Positions 6,264-13,912 of a DNA stretch of 64,000 nucleotides are shown here, in pieces. Source of the stretch: Ursidibacter arcticus (lineage in GTDB: Bacteria > Pseudomonadota > Gammaproteobacteria > Enterobacterales > Pasteurellaceae); the NCBI RefSeq assembly GCF_009761375.1, contig NZ_LEKM01000116.1, forward strand, positions 1 to 64,000. Direction: 5' to 3'. Under the pieces are notes generated by a model, which worked only from the letters and a program-made list of their open reading frames with translations, did no database searches and was not told the origin of the DNA. A program made the translations under genes and the position numbers. Position 1 is the stretch's first letter, and each line of letters starts with the position of its first letter.

Positions 6264-6287
6264 AAAAAAGCCCTGAGATTGCAGGGC
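6264..6287 (-). terminator. Intrinsic terminator of the 6300-6653 gene
   Basis: Stem GCCCTG / CAGGGC with a run of six T on the minus strand, 13 bases after the TAG of the minus-strand gene. The hairpin is almost identical to that at 5795-5818, which suggests that gene-plus-terminator units were acquired together. Confidence 0.75.
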
Positions 6288-6299
6288 AAGAGAAAAATG

Positions 6300-6653
6300 C
6301 TAACCACGAGGGGCAAGTTCGATTTCTGTTACCGCATACAATGGAGACGCTCTATATAGGCGGTAGATTTCACGATACATCTCGTGTGCTTGATGTGATT
6401 CTAGGGTTGCACGGACTTTCAGTAGATATGCTTCGAAATTGCGAAGGCTTTCTGAATTCAGCGGAATACCGTGAGAAGCAAGCATCAATAATGCGTTGCG
6501 TGAAAGATTTTCGTTCTGATTCGCTTGATGAGCGAAGAACAAAAGGCTACTTGCGAAGAGAACTTGACCAGCTACTTTGGGGGATAGATTCACTAGTAGA
6601 TCGTCAAGCAAATTATGAAGCAGGGAATCATTCAAATTTGGATTTCTTTTCAT
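6300..6653 (-). CDS. Opposite-strand accessory protein 2, unknown function
   Basis: 117 residues; the ATG is preceded by TTAAGGA at good spacing. The chain begins with an Asn/Leu-rich helix pair (NLNDSLLHNLLDDLLVNLSP), then a hydrophobic stretch (VLFASSLLFFAHQ) and a basic C-terminal half. It shows no clear similarity to its neighbour at 5830-6195, although both share the same type of ribosome site and terminator. Like its neighbour it opposes the early operon, so expression in the lysogen, when the early promoter is silent, is plausible. The function is unknown. Confidence 0.6.
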   Translation of the reverse strand: MKRNPNLNDSLLHNLLDDLLVNLSPKVAGQVLFASSLLFFAHQANQNENLSRNALLMLASHGIPLNSESLRNFEAYLLKVRATLESHQAHEMYREIYRLYRASPLYAVTEIELAPRG

Positions 6654-6854
6654 AGTGTTTCCTTAAGTTGAGTAAGACAGAAGTTAAATTATAAATAAAT
6701 AGGAGGCATTGGCAAAAAAACAACAATATCTAACCGCTTGTTAGGGGTAACAATGGTTAGTAAAAAACGTTAAGGCTGGGCTGTGAGCTGTGGGGACAGT
6801 GAGCAGAATGGTGGATAGATTTGGTAAAAGTAAAACATATGGCAAAGGGTAAAG
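6654..6854. other. Gene-free spacer in the early region
   Basis: About 200 bases. It must hold the promoter of the leftward pair. On the plus strand an AGGAGG precedes a possible 11-codon TTG-initiated peptide that ends inside an ACCGCTTGT uptake word (about 6741). That is too little to call a gene. Confidence 0.4.
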
Positions 6855-7127
6855 ATGAATGTAAATCTAAAATGTCTTAAATGCGCTACAAAGTTGAATG
6901 TGAGAACCTCTGACAACCCAACTTTGCAGACTTGTACCACTATTTTTAGATGCCATAACTGTGGCTGTTATGGAAAAGCCTATTCGGAAATTGTGGAGTT
7001 TTACGAGCCTGAATACCGAGAGGCTGAAGGTTGGCGACTAGCAACTAAGCCGTTAAATCAGCTAGATAGACAAACTGTTGATATGTTCGCACCTGAATAT
7101 ACACATTCATCTCAATTCAAATATTAA
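6855..7127 (+). CDS. Ogr/Delta-like zinc-finger transcription activator
   Basis: 90 residues with paired CxxC motifs: CLKC at residues 7-10 and CHNC at 32-35, plus a third Cys soon after. The spacing of about 21 residues between the pairs matches the Ogr/Delta family of P2-like phages, which activate late gene promoters by contacting RNA polymerase alpha. In P2 ogr follows gene D, whereas here the gene lies in the early operon. A tail of about 50 residues beyond the finger is longer than usual for Ogr, so a different zinc-ribbon protein remains possible. Confidence 0.65.
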   Translation: MNVNLKCLKCATKLNVRTSDNPTLQTCTTIFRCHNCGCYGKAYSEIVEFYEPEYREAEGWRLATKPLNQLDRQTVDMFAPEYTHSSQFKY

Positions 7128-7136
7128 TCTTTAAAC

Positions 7137-7180
7137 GGTACAAAAAATAGCCTTTTTAATCAGGGCGGGTTTTTTGCACC
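7137..7180. repeat. Long-loop inverted repeat between early genes
   Basis: GGTACAAAAAA and TTTTTTGCACC pair at 10 of 11 positions around a 22-base loop containing CAGGGCGGG. It may act as a weak terminator in either direction or as a processing site before the next gene. Confidence 0.35.
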
Positions 7181-7201
7181 CTAAAAATAGGAAATTGCAC
7201 A

Positions 7202-7480
7202 ATGAATAAACAATTTAGACGTAATCAACGTTGGCGTATGAACCGACAATTGAATAACCGCAGACGGGTGAATTTGTGGCTGTTGGAGAAGCGTGTGAGC
7301 TATTTGGAAGGTCGTGAAGAGGTGTTGGTGCTTGATTTGGAGAACACCCACGATTTGATGAAAGCCCTTGAAACAAAGGTGCAAGCGTTGATTGCGGAAA
7401 ATCAGGCATTAAAAACGACACAACCTGTCGGGCTGTTGGCTCGTTTAGGTGCGTTTTTGTCGAGTAAGGGTAATCCGTAG
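7202..7480 (+). CDS. Small basic coiled-coil protein, unknown function
   Basis: 92 residues. The first 25 are extremely Arg-rich (FRRNQRWRMNRQLNNRRRVN), followed by a predicted coiled coil (LLEKRVSYLEGREEVLVLDL to QALIAENQAL) and a short hydrophobic end. It is the first of a row of small, closely spaced early genes leading to the replication gene. The basic N-terminus suggests nucleic acid contact, but no family is recognised. Confidence 0.6.
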   Translation: MNKQFRRNQRWRMNRQLNNRRRVNLWLLEKRVSYLEGREEVLVLDLENTHDLMKALETKVQALIAENQALKTTQPVGLLARLGAFLSSKGNP

Positions 7481-7494
7481 GGTTCGGAGGGTGT

Positions 7495-7725
7495 ATGAGT
7501 AAGATTGTTATTGAGGTGGGTAAATCGTTTCGTATGGCTGATGGTAGCAAAGCCACAATCTTTGCCGATTTGCGTCAGGTTATTGAAGGGGGCGATCACT
7601 TTGGTTTCCATTTTTTCGGCGGTTATGTCTTTGAGGGGCAATTTTATGAATGCCGTTGGAATGAGCAGGGGCAATCAGACAGAACAAACTATCGTGGCTT
7701 TTTAGAAGGTCCTTGGCAGGAATAA
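7495..7725 (+). CDS. Small early phage protein, unknown function
   Basis: 76 residues, beginning 14 bases after the previous stop with a GGAGG ribosome site. The composition is beta-rich, with alternating Gly and aromatic residues (GDHFGFHFFGGYVFEGQFYE), suggesting a small compact domain. The overlapping frames on both strands are rejected because this one has the ribosome site and operon spacing. No family is recognised. Confidence 0.6.
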   Translation: MSKIVIEVGKSFRMADGSKATIFADLRQVIEGGDHFGFHFFGGYVFEGQFYECRWNEQGQSDRTNYRGFLEGPWQE

Positions 7726-7736
7726 TTGGGGGAGTT

Positions 7737-8045
7737 ATGGCGTTGGATTGGTCGCAGTTACGCACTCAATGTTGGCAAAAGGTGGTTGATCGCTTTTTGC
7801 CAAGAGGTAAGCGTGATTGGTTTTTTCTGCGTGAGCGTTGGAATTTATACAGTGATGATATGCGTTCTATTGTGCTTGCAGTTGCAAGAATTGAGACACT
7901 TCAGCCTATTGAGCTGTATAGCAACACAGAAAAACGTGCGATTGCCACCGCTATTGCCCTAATCAATGCCTTTAGTGAGTCGGATAAGGCGTTAATTGCG
8001 AAAGAAAAACATAAATGGGAAAAGCTGTATCAGCCCGAAGAGTAG
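7737..8045 (+). CDS. Hypothetical early phage protein
   Basis: 102 residues from the ATG at 7737, which has GGGGGAG upstream; an in-frame TTG at 7713 would overlap the previous gene. It is rich in Trp and Arg near the start (ALDWSQLRTQCWQ, GKRDWFFLRERWN) and helical after that. It is part of the tightly packed early operon. I do not recognise a family. Confidence 0.6.
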   Translation: MALDWSQLRTQCWQKVVDRFLPRGKRDWFFLRERWNLYSDDMRSIVLAVARIETLQPIELYSNTEKRAIATAIALINAFSESDKALIAKEKHKWEKLYQPEE

Positions 8046-8054
8046 GAGTAAGAA

Positions 8055-8186
8055 ATGAGTCAGTTACAACGTGCAGAGTTTTTTTATCAATTTTGGTTTA
8101 GCTGTTTTTGTCGTACTGGGTTGCCTTGTGCTTTTAAGCAGATGATGCGGTATTTCGACCGTATGGCTGAGCTAAAGGGGGTGTGA
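8055..8186 (+). CDS. 43-residue early phage protein
   Basis: Translation begins MSQLQRAEFFYQFWFSCFCR and continues through TGLPCAFKQMMRYFDRMAEL. It is aromatic- and Cys-rich, with a ribosome site (AGGAGTAAGAA). Its stop overlaps the start of the next gene (TGATG), which indicates coupled translation and supports it as a real gene despite its length. The function is unknown. Confidence 0.55.
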   Translation: MSQLQRAEFFYQFWFSCFCRTGLPCAFKQMMRYFDRMAELKGV

Positions 8187-8371
8187 TGATTTGTATTCGT
8201 CAGAGTGTTGAATTGTTACCCAATGATAACCGAGAGCAAGCCGTTAAGCGATTACTGTCGATATTAGAAACAGGCTTACTTTCTGAGCTTAGTCAGTTTG
8301 ATGGCAATAATCCCAATCCGATCACCATAACATTGCGTATTAAACAAACCATTACACAGAAGGAAAATTAG
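8186..8371 (+). CDS. Small early phage protein, unknown function
   Basis: 61 residues from the ATG at 8186, overlapping the previous stop by one base, with AAGGGGGTG as ribosome site. The sequence has one amphipathic helix (NREQAVKRLLSILETGLLSE) and a strand-forming end (NPITITLRIKQTI). The stop abuts the ATG of the next gene at 8372. The family is not recognised. Confidence 0.55.
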   Translation: MICIRQSVELLPNDNREQAVKRLLSILETGLLSELSQFDGNNPNPITITLRIKQTITQKEN

Positions 8372-8644
8372 ATGAACCGTAAGATTATTTTTACCATCGA
8401 TGGTGCTGAAACTTTTGAGATTGAAAAGAATGTCTATGGCTACCGTATTTTACAGGTAATTACGGAGCAGGAAGCGAGAGCGGTCAGTGGTTATTATGCT
8501 AATGCTGGGGAGTTGGTTGATGGCTTGGTTGAGTTAGCCATTTTTTCAGGTGATGATGCGGTGGCGTTAGCGGATATTGGCAATTCGCTTAAAGGTATTC
8601 GCACTTCATTGAGTGAGTATTTAGGTTGTTACGCTGAGATGTAA
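8372..8644 (+). CDS. Hypothetical early phage protein
   Basis: 90 residues, starting immediately after the preceding stop with AAGGAAAAT as ribosome site. It has an N-terminal strand segment (KIIFTIDGAETFEIEKN) and an acidic helical remainder (AVALADIGNSLKGIRTSLSE). It directly precedes the replication gene (4 bases), so it is cotranscribed with it. No family is recognised. Confidence 0.6.
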   Translation: MNRKIIFTIDGAETFEIEKNVYGYRILQVITEQEARAVSGYYANAGELVDGLVELAIFSGDDAVALADIGNSLKGIRTSLSEYLGCYAEM

Positions 8645-8648
8645 GCCG

Positions 8649-10970
8649 ATGAGTGGTTGGGATTATGGCAAGCGTGCGGCTGAAGTGGATGCGGAGCGTT
8701 TGCAAAACTTTGAGCGTAACAGACCGCTTGCTCGCACGCCGATTAAGCCTGTATTAGATGACCCACGAGCCAATGCCACTCAGCTTGAGTTGTTTGAGCT
8801 GGTGGGGCGTGATACTTATGAGTATGTGGAGGGTTTGATCCGCTCTTTGCCGTCTTTGCGTCAGCGTGAGCATTTCCGCAAGATTTATTTGCGTGAGTAT
8901 CGTTCGGTTGAAGATGACGGTTCGTTAGCCTTTTCTAGTGGGAATTTACCGAAACGCCACGCGAATACGTTTTTGCGTGAGCTGTTGGAAGATCGGCTAG
9001 GCAAGGTGTTCAAGCAATATCGCTTTGACCTTGAGTGGTTGAGTTTGACGATGGCTCAAAAATGGCAGTGGGCGTTAGACTTTTCTGAGCAGTTTCGGGG
9101 TGAGAGCATTGTGTTAGATGGCGATGCGTCAATGGCGTTTGAGAAAGCTGATGATGTTCGCCGTAAGTTGCCTTTCTATTTGATGAGTGAGTCGAAGTTA
9201 GCCGTTGTTGCTCATCATCTTTCTTTTATCTTTTCTAAAATTCAAGCCGATTTTTTCACAGAGCAAGCCTTAAATCAGACCGCAGATAAAACGTTGTCTT
9301 GCGGTGATGTTGATGCGTTGGTGGTGGTGTTGTATCGCCATTTGGGTTTGTTGTGTGAAGCGATTGGTTTGGAGTTTCATTATTGGAAAACCTTTAGCGA
9401 GCGTGATGGCGATGCGGATTTCCGCCCGAATATTAAGTCGATTGAGATTGCACTGAATAAGACTGTTTGCGATAAGTTTTGGTTGCGTGCGTTGCGTAAG
9501 GCTCAACGTCAGATGGTGGAACATTTGGCGATTGCTTGCGGTGAGGTGCGTAAGGGTGTTTCTCCGTATATTTCAGAGAAAAGTTTTTCTGAGTGGCGTT
9601 CGAAGATGAAGAAGAACTTTGATTTTCTGAAGTCGATGATTGTTGAGAATGTTGATGACCCTGATGAGCAGATTGAGCTTTTGACGATGTATCAGAAGTC
9701 GTCTGCTAATCCGTCTATTCGCCGTTTAGAGATGATGACTCGTTTGCGTGGCATTGAGGAGTGGGCGGAAGAAGCGGGGCATCAGGCGTTGTTTTTAACT
9801 TTGACGGCTCCGTCTTCGTTCCACGCTCAGTTAAGCAAGGGCGGTCAAAATCCGAATTGGTCGGGAGCAAGTCCGAAACAGACTCACGCTTATTTAAATA
9901 AGGTGTGGGCTCAATATCGGGCGTTGTTGGCTAAACGTAAAATCGGTTTTTACGGAATGCGTGTGGCTGAACCGCACCACGATGGCACGCCACACTGGCA
10001 TTTGTTGATTTATGTTAAGAAAGAGTATGTTGATGAAGTCAGTGAGCTGTTTCGTGCTAAGGCGTTGGAAGTTGATGGCGATGAGAAAGGGGCGAAAAAG
10101 CATCGTTGCAAGATTGAGATTTGCGATAAGGCAAAAGGCTCGGCTACGGCTTACATTGCGAAATATATTGCGAAAAATATTGATGGTTTTTCGGAGTTTG
10201 GCGATATGTCGGACGAGGTGGAAGGCTTATCTATTAAAGATAATGCTCGTTATGTCAGTGCCTGGTCGAGATGGTGGGACATTCGTCAGTTCCAGTTTTT
10301 TGGAGTGAGTTCAATCGGTGTGTGGCGTGAGCTTCGCCGTTTGACTGCTGGGCAGTGTGGGGACGATCAGCTTGAGCTTTTACGCATTGGGGCTGATTTG
10401 GGCGATTACGCTTTTTATTTGGATAAACAAGGGGGCGGTGGAGCTGGTCGTTCGGTTCAACTCGCTAAATTACATTATGAAGATAGAGAGGAGAATAAAT
10501 ATGGTGAAGTAGGTAAGAAAGTTGTTGGGATTGCGAATGCGTTTAAACAGGCTGGGGAGTGGGTCAAAACAAGGCTCAAAAATTGGGTTATCAAAAAAGG
10601 CTCAGTGAAGTCTGTTTCTGAGCAGGAGGCAATCAATTCTAATACGGAGCGTAGCTCCGCTTGGACTTGTGTCAGTAACTGTAACCCTAGTGATAGCAAG
10701 GGTTCAGGGGCTGATACAGTAGAAATTGTTGATAATTTCATCACGCAAAATGCTCATCAATTGCAACGGTTAAAAATGGCTCTTGGTTGGCGTGGAATTG
10801 ATGAAAAAACGTTCTCAAAAACGCATTTTTTCACTCTTCTGAAAGGCGGTTCGGTGAAGTTATTCGGCAGTGATTACGTTTCCTTTGATGGAAATGAGGT
10901 GCAGATTTGCCGTAAGGGTGGGTTTGAGCTAGGTAAATTTAATAAATTGGAGAAATGTTATGGACTTTAG
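8649..10970 (+). CDS. A: Phage replication endonuclease, P2 gpA family (HUH)
   Basis: 773 residues, the usual length for gpA proteins (P2 761). It would nick the phage origin on one strand and start rolling-circle replication. The catalytic core is visible: FLTLTAPSS near residue 380 (HUH motif 1), PHWHLLIY at 448-455 with metal-binding His449 and His451, and the paired tyrosines of YIAKY at Tyr502 and Tyr506, which make the DNA-protein link. The nick site usually lies within the A gene itself; I could not locate it. The 3' end overlaps the SSB-like gene by 11 bases. The last 150 residues are Ser/Lys-rich and less conserved. Confidence 0.9.
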   Translation: MSGWDYGKRAAEVDAERLQNFERNRPLARTPIKPVLDDPRANATQLELFELVGRDTYEYVEGLIRSLPSLRQREHFRKIYLREYRSVEDDGSLAFSSGNLPKRHANTFLRELLEDRLGKVFKQYRFDLEWLSLTMAQKWQWALDFSEQFRGESIVLDGDASMAFEKADDVRRKLPFYLMSESKLAVVAHHLSFIFSKIQADFFTEQALNQTADKTLSCGDVDALVVVLYRHLGLLCEAIGLEFHYWKTFSERDGDADFRPNIKSIEIALNKTVCDKFWLRALRKAQRQMVEHLAIACGEVRKGVSPYISEKSFSEWRSKMKKNFDFLKSMIVENVDDPDEQIELLTMYQKSSANPSIRRLEMMTRLRGIEEWAEEAGHQALFLTLTAPSSFHAQLSKGGQNPNWSGASPKQTHAYLNKVWAQYRALLAKRKIGFYGMRVAEPHHDGTPHWHLLIYVKKEYVDEVSELFRAKALEVDGDEKGAKKHRCKIEICDKAKGSATAYIAKYIAKNIDGFSEFGDMSDEVEGLSIKDNARYVSAWSRWWDIRQFQFFGVSSIGVWRELRRLTAGQCGDDQLELLRIGADLGDYAFYLDKQGGGGAGRSVQLAKLHYEDREENKYGEVGKKVVGIANAFKQAGEWVKTRLKNWVIKKGSVKSVSEQEAINSNTERSSAWTCVSNCNPSDSKGSGADTVEIVDNFITQNAHQLQRLKMALGWRGIDEKTFSKTHFFTLLKGGSVKLFGSDYVSFDGNEVQICRKGGFELGKFNKLEKCYGL

Positions 10971-11577
10971 CTATAACGAAAATGAGGCTCTACAAGGTGG
11001 AGCAAGCGGTTATATTACTCAGACAGGTGCTTATGTGGTTAAGATCACAATGGCAAAATGGACGGTCTCACAGTCAGGTGCGGAAGCATTGGAGCTTTCT
11101 ATTGAAACTGAAAATAGTGAGAAGCTAGATTACCTTTCTATTTATTACAGGGGTAAAGATGGCAATGTTATTGATTTTGGGCGAAATATGATCCAGTCGC
11201 TGATGGGATGTACTGGAGTGAAAAAACTTAGTCGTCAGCCTACTGAGAATGCGTTGATTGCACCTGAATTGATCGGTAAGAGTGTTGGGTTGTGTTTACA
11301 AAAACATCTTTATACAAAGCAAGATGGTAGTGATGGTTTTTATTTCAAGATTATTCAAGTTTATTCTGCAAAGTCAGGGCTAACATTATCTGAACACAAA
11401 AATAATGAACCAGCCAAGCGTGTTGCTTACTTGATTAGTACAATGAAAGATAAAGATGAGCGAGAAAAACCTAAGAGAACAAAGCAGTCAAAACCGAAGA
11501 ATGAGACTAACCAAGCCAATGAAGCCACTGCTCAGCTATATGGTAAATATGATTTCGATGATGATGTGCCGTTTTGA
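10960..11577 (+). CDS. Phage SSB-like protein with SSB-type acidic tip
   Basis: 205 residues overlapping the A stop by 11 bases. The N-terminal part (to about residue 135) resembles phage DUF669-type single-stranded DNA-binding proteins. It is followed by a Lys/Asn-rich linker and the C-terminal tip YDFDDDVPF, which closely mimics the bacterial SSB tip that recruits host replication and repair proteins. A helper of rolling-circle replication, coating displaced strands, fits both the tip and the position after A. The DNA-binding fold is inferred; the acidic tip is directly visible. Confidence 0.7.
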   Translation: MDFSYNENEALQGGASGYITQTGAYVVKITMAKWTVSQSGAEALELSIETENSEKLDYLSIYYRGKDGNVIDFGRNMIQSLMGCTGVKKLSRQPTENALIAPELIGKSVGLCLQKHLYTKQDGSDGFYFKIIQVYSAKSGLTLSEHKNNEPAKRVAYLISTMKDKDEREKPKRTKQSKPKNETNQANEATAQLYGKYDFDDDVPF

Positions 11578-11593
11578 TATGTAAGGGGTAAAT

Positions 11594-11848
11594 ATGAGTA
11601 ATATCAATCAAACCATCACCCAGCGGGGCAAGCAATACGGTAGCTTTGATGATGTGGCTTTAATGAGTCAGCAACTCAAGGGGATTTTGCACAATACGAA
11701 TACTCAGCTTTCTGCTGTTCAGCAGGAGGCGGTGGAGATGATTTGTGTGAAACTGGCTCGTATTTGTGCTGGGGTTGATCCGAGTTATGCGGATAATTGG
11801 CGAGACATTGCAGGTTATGCGGTGTTAGGTGGGAAATTGGAAAATTAG
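11594..11848 (+). CDS. Small phage protein (DUF6378-like)
   Basis: 84 residues, with AAGGGGTAAAT as ribosome site. The sequence TQRGKQYGSFDDVALMSQQL, then a helical middle and DPSYADNWRDIAGYAVLG, matches a small domain common in phages and annotated only as a domain of unknown function. It is compact, single-domain and well conserved, but its activity is unknown. It lies between the SSB-like gene and the excisionase candidate. Confidence 0.65.
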   Translation: MSNINQTITQRGKQYGSFDDVALMSQQLKGILHNTNTQLSAVQQEAVEMICVKLARICAGVDPSYADNWRDIAGYAVLGGKLEN

Positions 11849-11856
11849 GGGGATGT

Positions 11857-12111
11857 ATGGAAAAGGTGGAACAAGTGGCTGAAATTGAGAAAAATGTTGC
11901 AAATATGCCTGAGCCTGATATTGAGTTTATTAGGTTAGGTGAAGTGGTTAAATTGTTTGGGGTAAGTCGTGCGACATTTGACCGTTGGCAACGGCCCGAT
12001 TCGGAGTATTATATTCCTGATTTTCCGAAAAAAATCAAAATGGGGAATTTATCGTTTTATGTTCGGTCGGAAATTCGGGCATATATGCAGAAAATGATTG
12101 ATGAAAGTTAA
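11857..12111 (+). CDS. AlpA/excisionase-like HTH protein
   Basis: 84 residues from the ATG at 11857, with GGGGGAT upstream; the in-frame extension to 11797 overlaps the previous gene and is rejected. IRLGEVVKLFGVSRATFDRW is a MerR/AlpA-type helix-turn-helix, followed by FPKKIKMGNLSFYVRSEIRA, the wing and typical AlpA ending. Such proteins act as directionality factors or regulators of integrase genes. Its place next to, and convergent with, the integrase supports a role in excision. Confidence 0.75.
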   Translation: MEKVEQVAEIEKNVANMPEPDIEFIRLGEVVKLFGVSRATFDRWQRPDSEYYIPDFPKKIKMGNLSFYVRSEIRAYMQKMIDES

Positions 12112-12114
12112 AAG

Positions 12115-12143
12115 AAAGGCTGGGAGTTTTACCCAGCCTTTTT
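12115..12143. terminator. Bidirectional terminator between early operon and integrase
   Basis: Perfect 10-bp stem AAAGGCTGGG / CCCAGCCTTT with a 7-base loop, A-run on one side and T-run on the other, located between convergent genes. Confidence 0.9.
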
Positions 12144-12144
12144 G

Positions 12145-13350
12145 TTATTGTGATTTCCAACCGCATTTTTCGATGAAATTACCCCAGTAATTCATTATTG
12201 GTATTCGCTCTGGTAGGTAATTGTGGCGATTATAGACTTTTCTCACTCGGTTACCTTTGATGGTATGGGCTAACACGGCTTCAATAGCATCAGGGTCAAA
12301 ACCTTGGCTATTAAGGTGGGTGCTGATTAAGGCTCGCATACCGTGTGAGGTAAAGATGCCTTTGTAGCCGTTAGATTTCATTGCTCTGTTCACTGTTTCG
12401 CTACACATTGGTCGGCTACCACCTTTGAAATGAGGGAATACATAATTTGAGCGACGGCTGAAAGCTCGCATTTGTTGTAAAATGTTTATCGCTTGGGGCG
12501 AGAGTGGTACGATATGATCACGTTTTTTGTAGCGTGAGCCTTTCATTTTTTCTTTTGGTATGTGCCATAGGCGATTTTCCCAGTCAATTTCCGACCATTC
12601 TGCAGATACGGCTTCGGCTGGGCGAACGCCTGTGAGGAGATTCCAAAAAATCAGATGGCGAGTCTGTGGCTTGATATTTGCTGTTTGCATCCGATAGATG
12701 AACTCTGGCAGTTGTTCGTCACTGATAGTTGGGTTGTTATCCGCTGGCTTATAATGAAAGGCTTTTTTGGCTTTATGGCAATTATGCATTTCAATTAGGC
12801 CCGAGTTTTCGGCGTGATCCATTATTCCTTCAATAGTGCGTAATACTTTCTCGATGACGGAGGTTTGCTGTTTGCGATAGACTTTTTGCAGTGTATCCAC
12901 CAGTAATTTTGAGTTGATTCGTTCAAGAGGTAGGTTCGCCAAGGTTGGGAAGATGTGGTTTTCTAGCCGTCGCCAATCTTGTTTCATCGTTTTTTCTGTA
13001 ACCTGTGTGGTTTTGAATGCCTTCCATTTTAGGGCTGCGTTGTAAAAGGTGCGTTCTATGTTGTCGCTAATGCGTTGTTGGATTCCCAGTAGGTATTCTT
13101 TTGGGTCGATTTTTTCAATTAGCAACTGTTTGTATTCCGCTCGTTTTTCCCTTGCTTGTTTGAGAGACATTGTAGGGTAATGTCCTAGCGTGATTGATGT
13201 GCGTTTTTTGGTGATGGGCTTGTCGTAAATAAGTCGCCAGGTTTTTGAGTTAGGCGTGATGTCTAATACAAGCCCTTCGCCGTCTCTGAGTCTGCCGTTT
13301 TTTGCATTTTTTATGTCTAGGTTTGATAGCGGTTTGATGATAATAGCCAT
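12145..13350 (-). CDS. int: Phage tyrosine integrase, P4/IntA type
   Basis: 401 residues with the N-terminal arm-binding domain of the DUF4102 type (residues 1-90, including LRDGEGLVLD), a core-binding region and the C-terminal catalytic domain. The full catalytic set is present: Arg243 (GVRPAEA), His336 and Arg339 (HGMR), His362 and nucleophile Tyr373 (VYNR). No defect is seen. The gene faces away from tRNA-Cys, whose 3' end is 176 bases from its start. The intervening stretch has two copies of AGCCTAAA (near 13455 and 13466) and CTATCGG/CCGATAG arms (13370, 13411), possible arm-type binding sites. Confidence 0.95.
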   Translation of the reverse strand: MAIIIKPLSNLDIKNAKNGRLRDGEGLVLDITPNSKTWRLIYDKPITKKRTSITLGHYPTMSLKQAREKRAEYKQLLIEKIDPKEYLLGIQQRISDNIERTFYNAALKWKAFKTTQVTEKTMKQDWRRLENHIFPTLANLPLERINSKLLVDTLQKVYRKQQTSVIEKVLRTIEGIMDHAENSGLIEMHNCHKAKKAFHYKPADNNPTISDEQLPEFIYRMQTANIKPQTRHLIFWNLLTGVRPAEAVSAEWSEIDWENRLWHIPKEKMKGSRYKKRDHIVPLSPQAINILQQMRAFSRRSNYVFPHFKGGSRPMCSETVNRAMKSNGYKGIFTSHGMRALISTHLNSQGFDPDAIEAVLAHTIKGNRVRKVYNRHNYLPERIPIMNYWGNFIEKCGWKSQ

Positions 13351-13525
13351 TGCTTATATCCCCTTTGTTCTATCGGGTTTGGTGTGCAGAATTTTGGTCA
13401 CATTTTTAGTCCGATAGGTCTGTTTTTGCCTGATCTAGTTTGATCTCTGCAAAAGCCTAAAAATAGCCTAAAGCATTGATTTTACTAGCGTTTGATCGGT
13501 GTTGGTTTTGGGGTGATAAAAACTG

Positions 13526-13599
13526 TGGAGGCGTGTACCGGAGTCGAACCGATCTACATGGATTTGCAATCCAGTGCATAACCGCTTTGCTAACACGCC
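13526..13599 (-). tRNA. cysT: tRNA-Cys (GCA)
   Basis: 74 bases with encoded CCA, anticodon GCA in TTGCAAA, the GGTTCGACTCC T-arm and complementary acceptor ends (GGCGTGT / ACACGCC). It lies downstream of tRNA-Gly in one transcript. In many gammaproteobacteria tRNA-Leu follows this pair. Here the prophage integrase follows instead, which marks the 3' end of this tRNA as the likely attachment site. Confidence 0.97.
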
Positions 13600-13608
13600 A
13601 TTTAAAAA

Positions 13609-13684
<76 letters not shown>

Positions 13685-13716
13685 ATTTGATTTGGTATGT
13701 CGTTAAGACGTTGCGT

Positions 13717-13744
13717 ATTCTACGAATTTTTAACGCTGTGTCAA
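13717..13744 (-). promoter_or_regulatory. Promoter of the tRNA-Gly/Cys operon
   Basis: On the minus strand, a perfect TTGACA -35 box (13739-13744), a 16-base spacer and a TAGAAT -10 box (13717-13722), ending about 33 bases before the tRNA-Gly 5' end. Confidence 0.85.
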
Positions 13745-13850
13745 ATTATAAATTCATTGGCAATTTTCGATTGACGAAAAAAAGTTCGTTATGTTGTTTT
13801 TTTGATAAATTTAGTTGCGAATTGAGCAAAAAGGCGGATAATTGCGAATG

Positions 13851-13869
13851 AATAAGAATAACTCTTATT
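13851..13869. promoter_or_regulatory. Putative Fur box upstream of efeO
   Basis: AATAAGA and TCTTATT arms around ATAAC; 12 of 19 positions agree with the classical Fur consensus. It lies 44 bases before efeO. Iron repression fits the operon's role. Confidence 0.6.
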
Positions 13870-13912
13870 TGTATAATTTATCTCTCAATGTAATTTATTC
13901 AAGGAGCCTATT

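Larger units (their letters stand above)
1..13525. mobile_element. P2-like prophage, right part (continues left of the window)
   Basis: Tail genes of P2 type (FII, E/E', U, D), a CI-type repressor with operator, a HUH-type replication protein of the gpA family, an excisionase-like HTH protein and a tyrosine integrase follow one another with no chromosomal gene between them. The right boundary is placed at the 3' end of tRNA-Cys, just beyond the integrase start, because tyrosine integrases commonly use tRNA 3' ends. The repeated attachment core cannot be checked, since the left end is outside the window. Module order differs from P2: the integrase lies at the far end of the replication module, and tail gene D abuts the lysogeny region. 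The missing tape measure suggests a defective element. Confidence 0.9.

Noticed and set aside
6251-6655. Plus-strand 134-residue frame
   Set aside because: No ribosome site, and it opens across the terminator of the opposing gene, which has a proper ribosome site.
6741-6773. Possible 11-codon TTG peptide after AGGAGG
   Set aside because: Too short, a weak start codon, and half of it is an uptake word.
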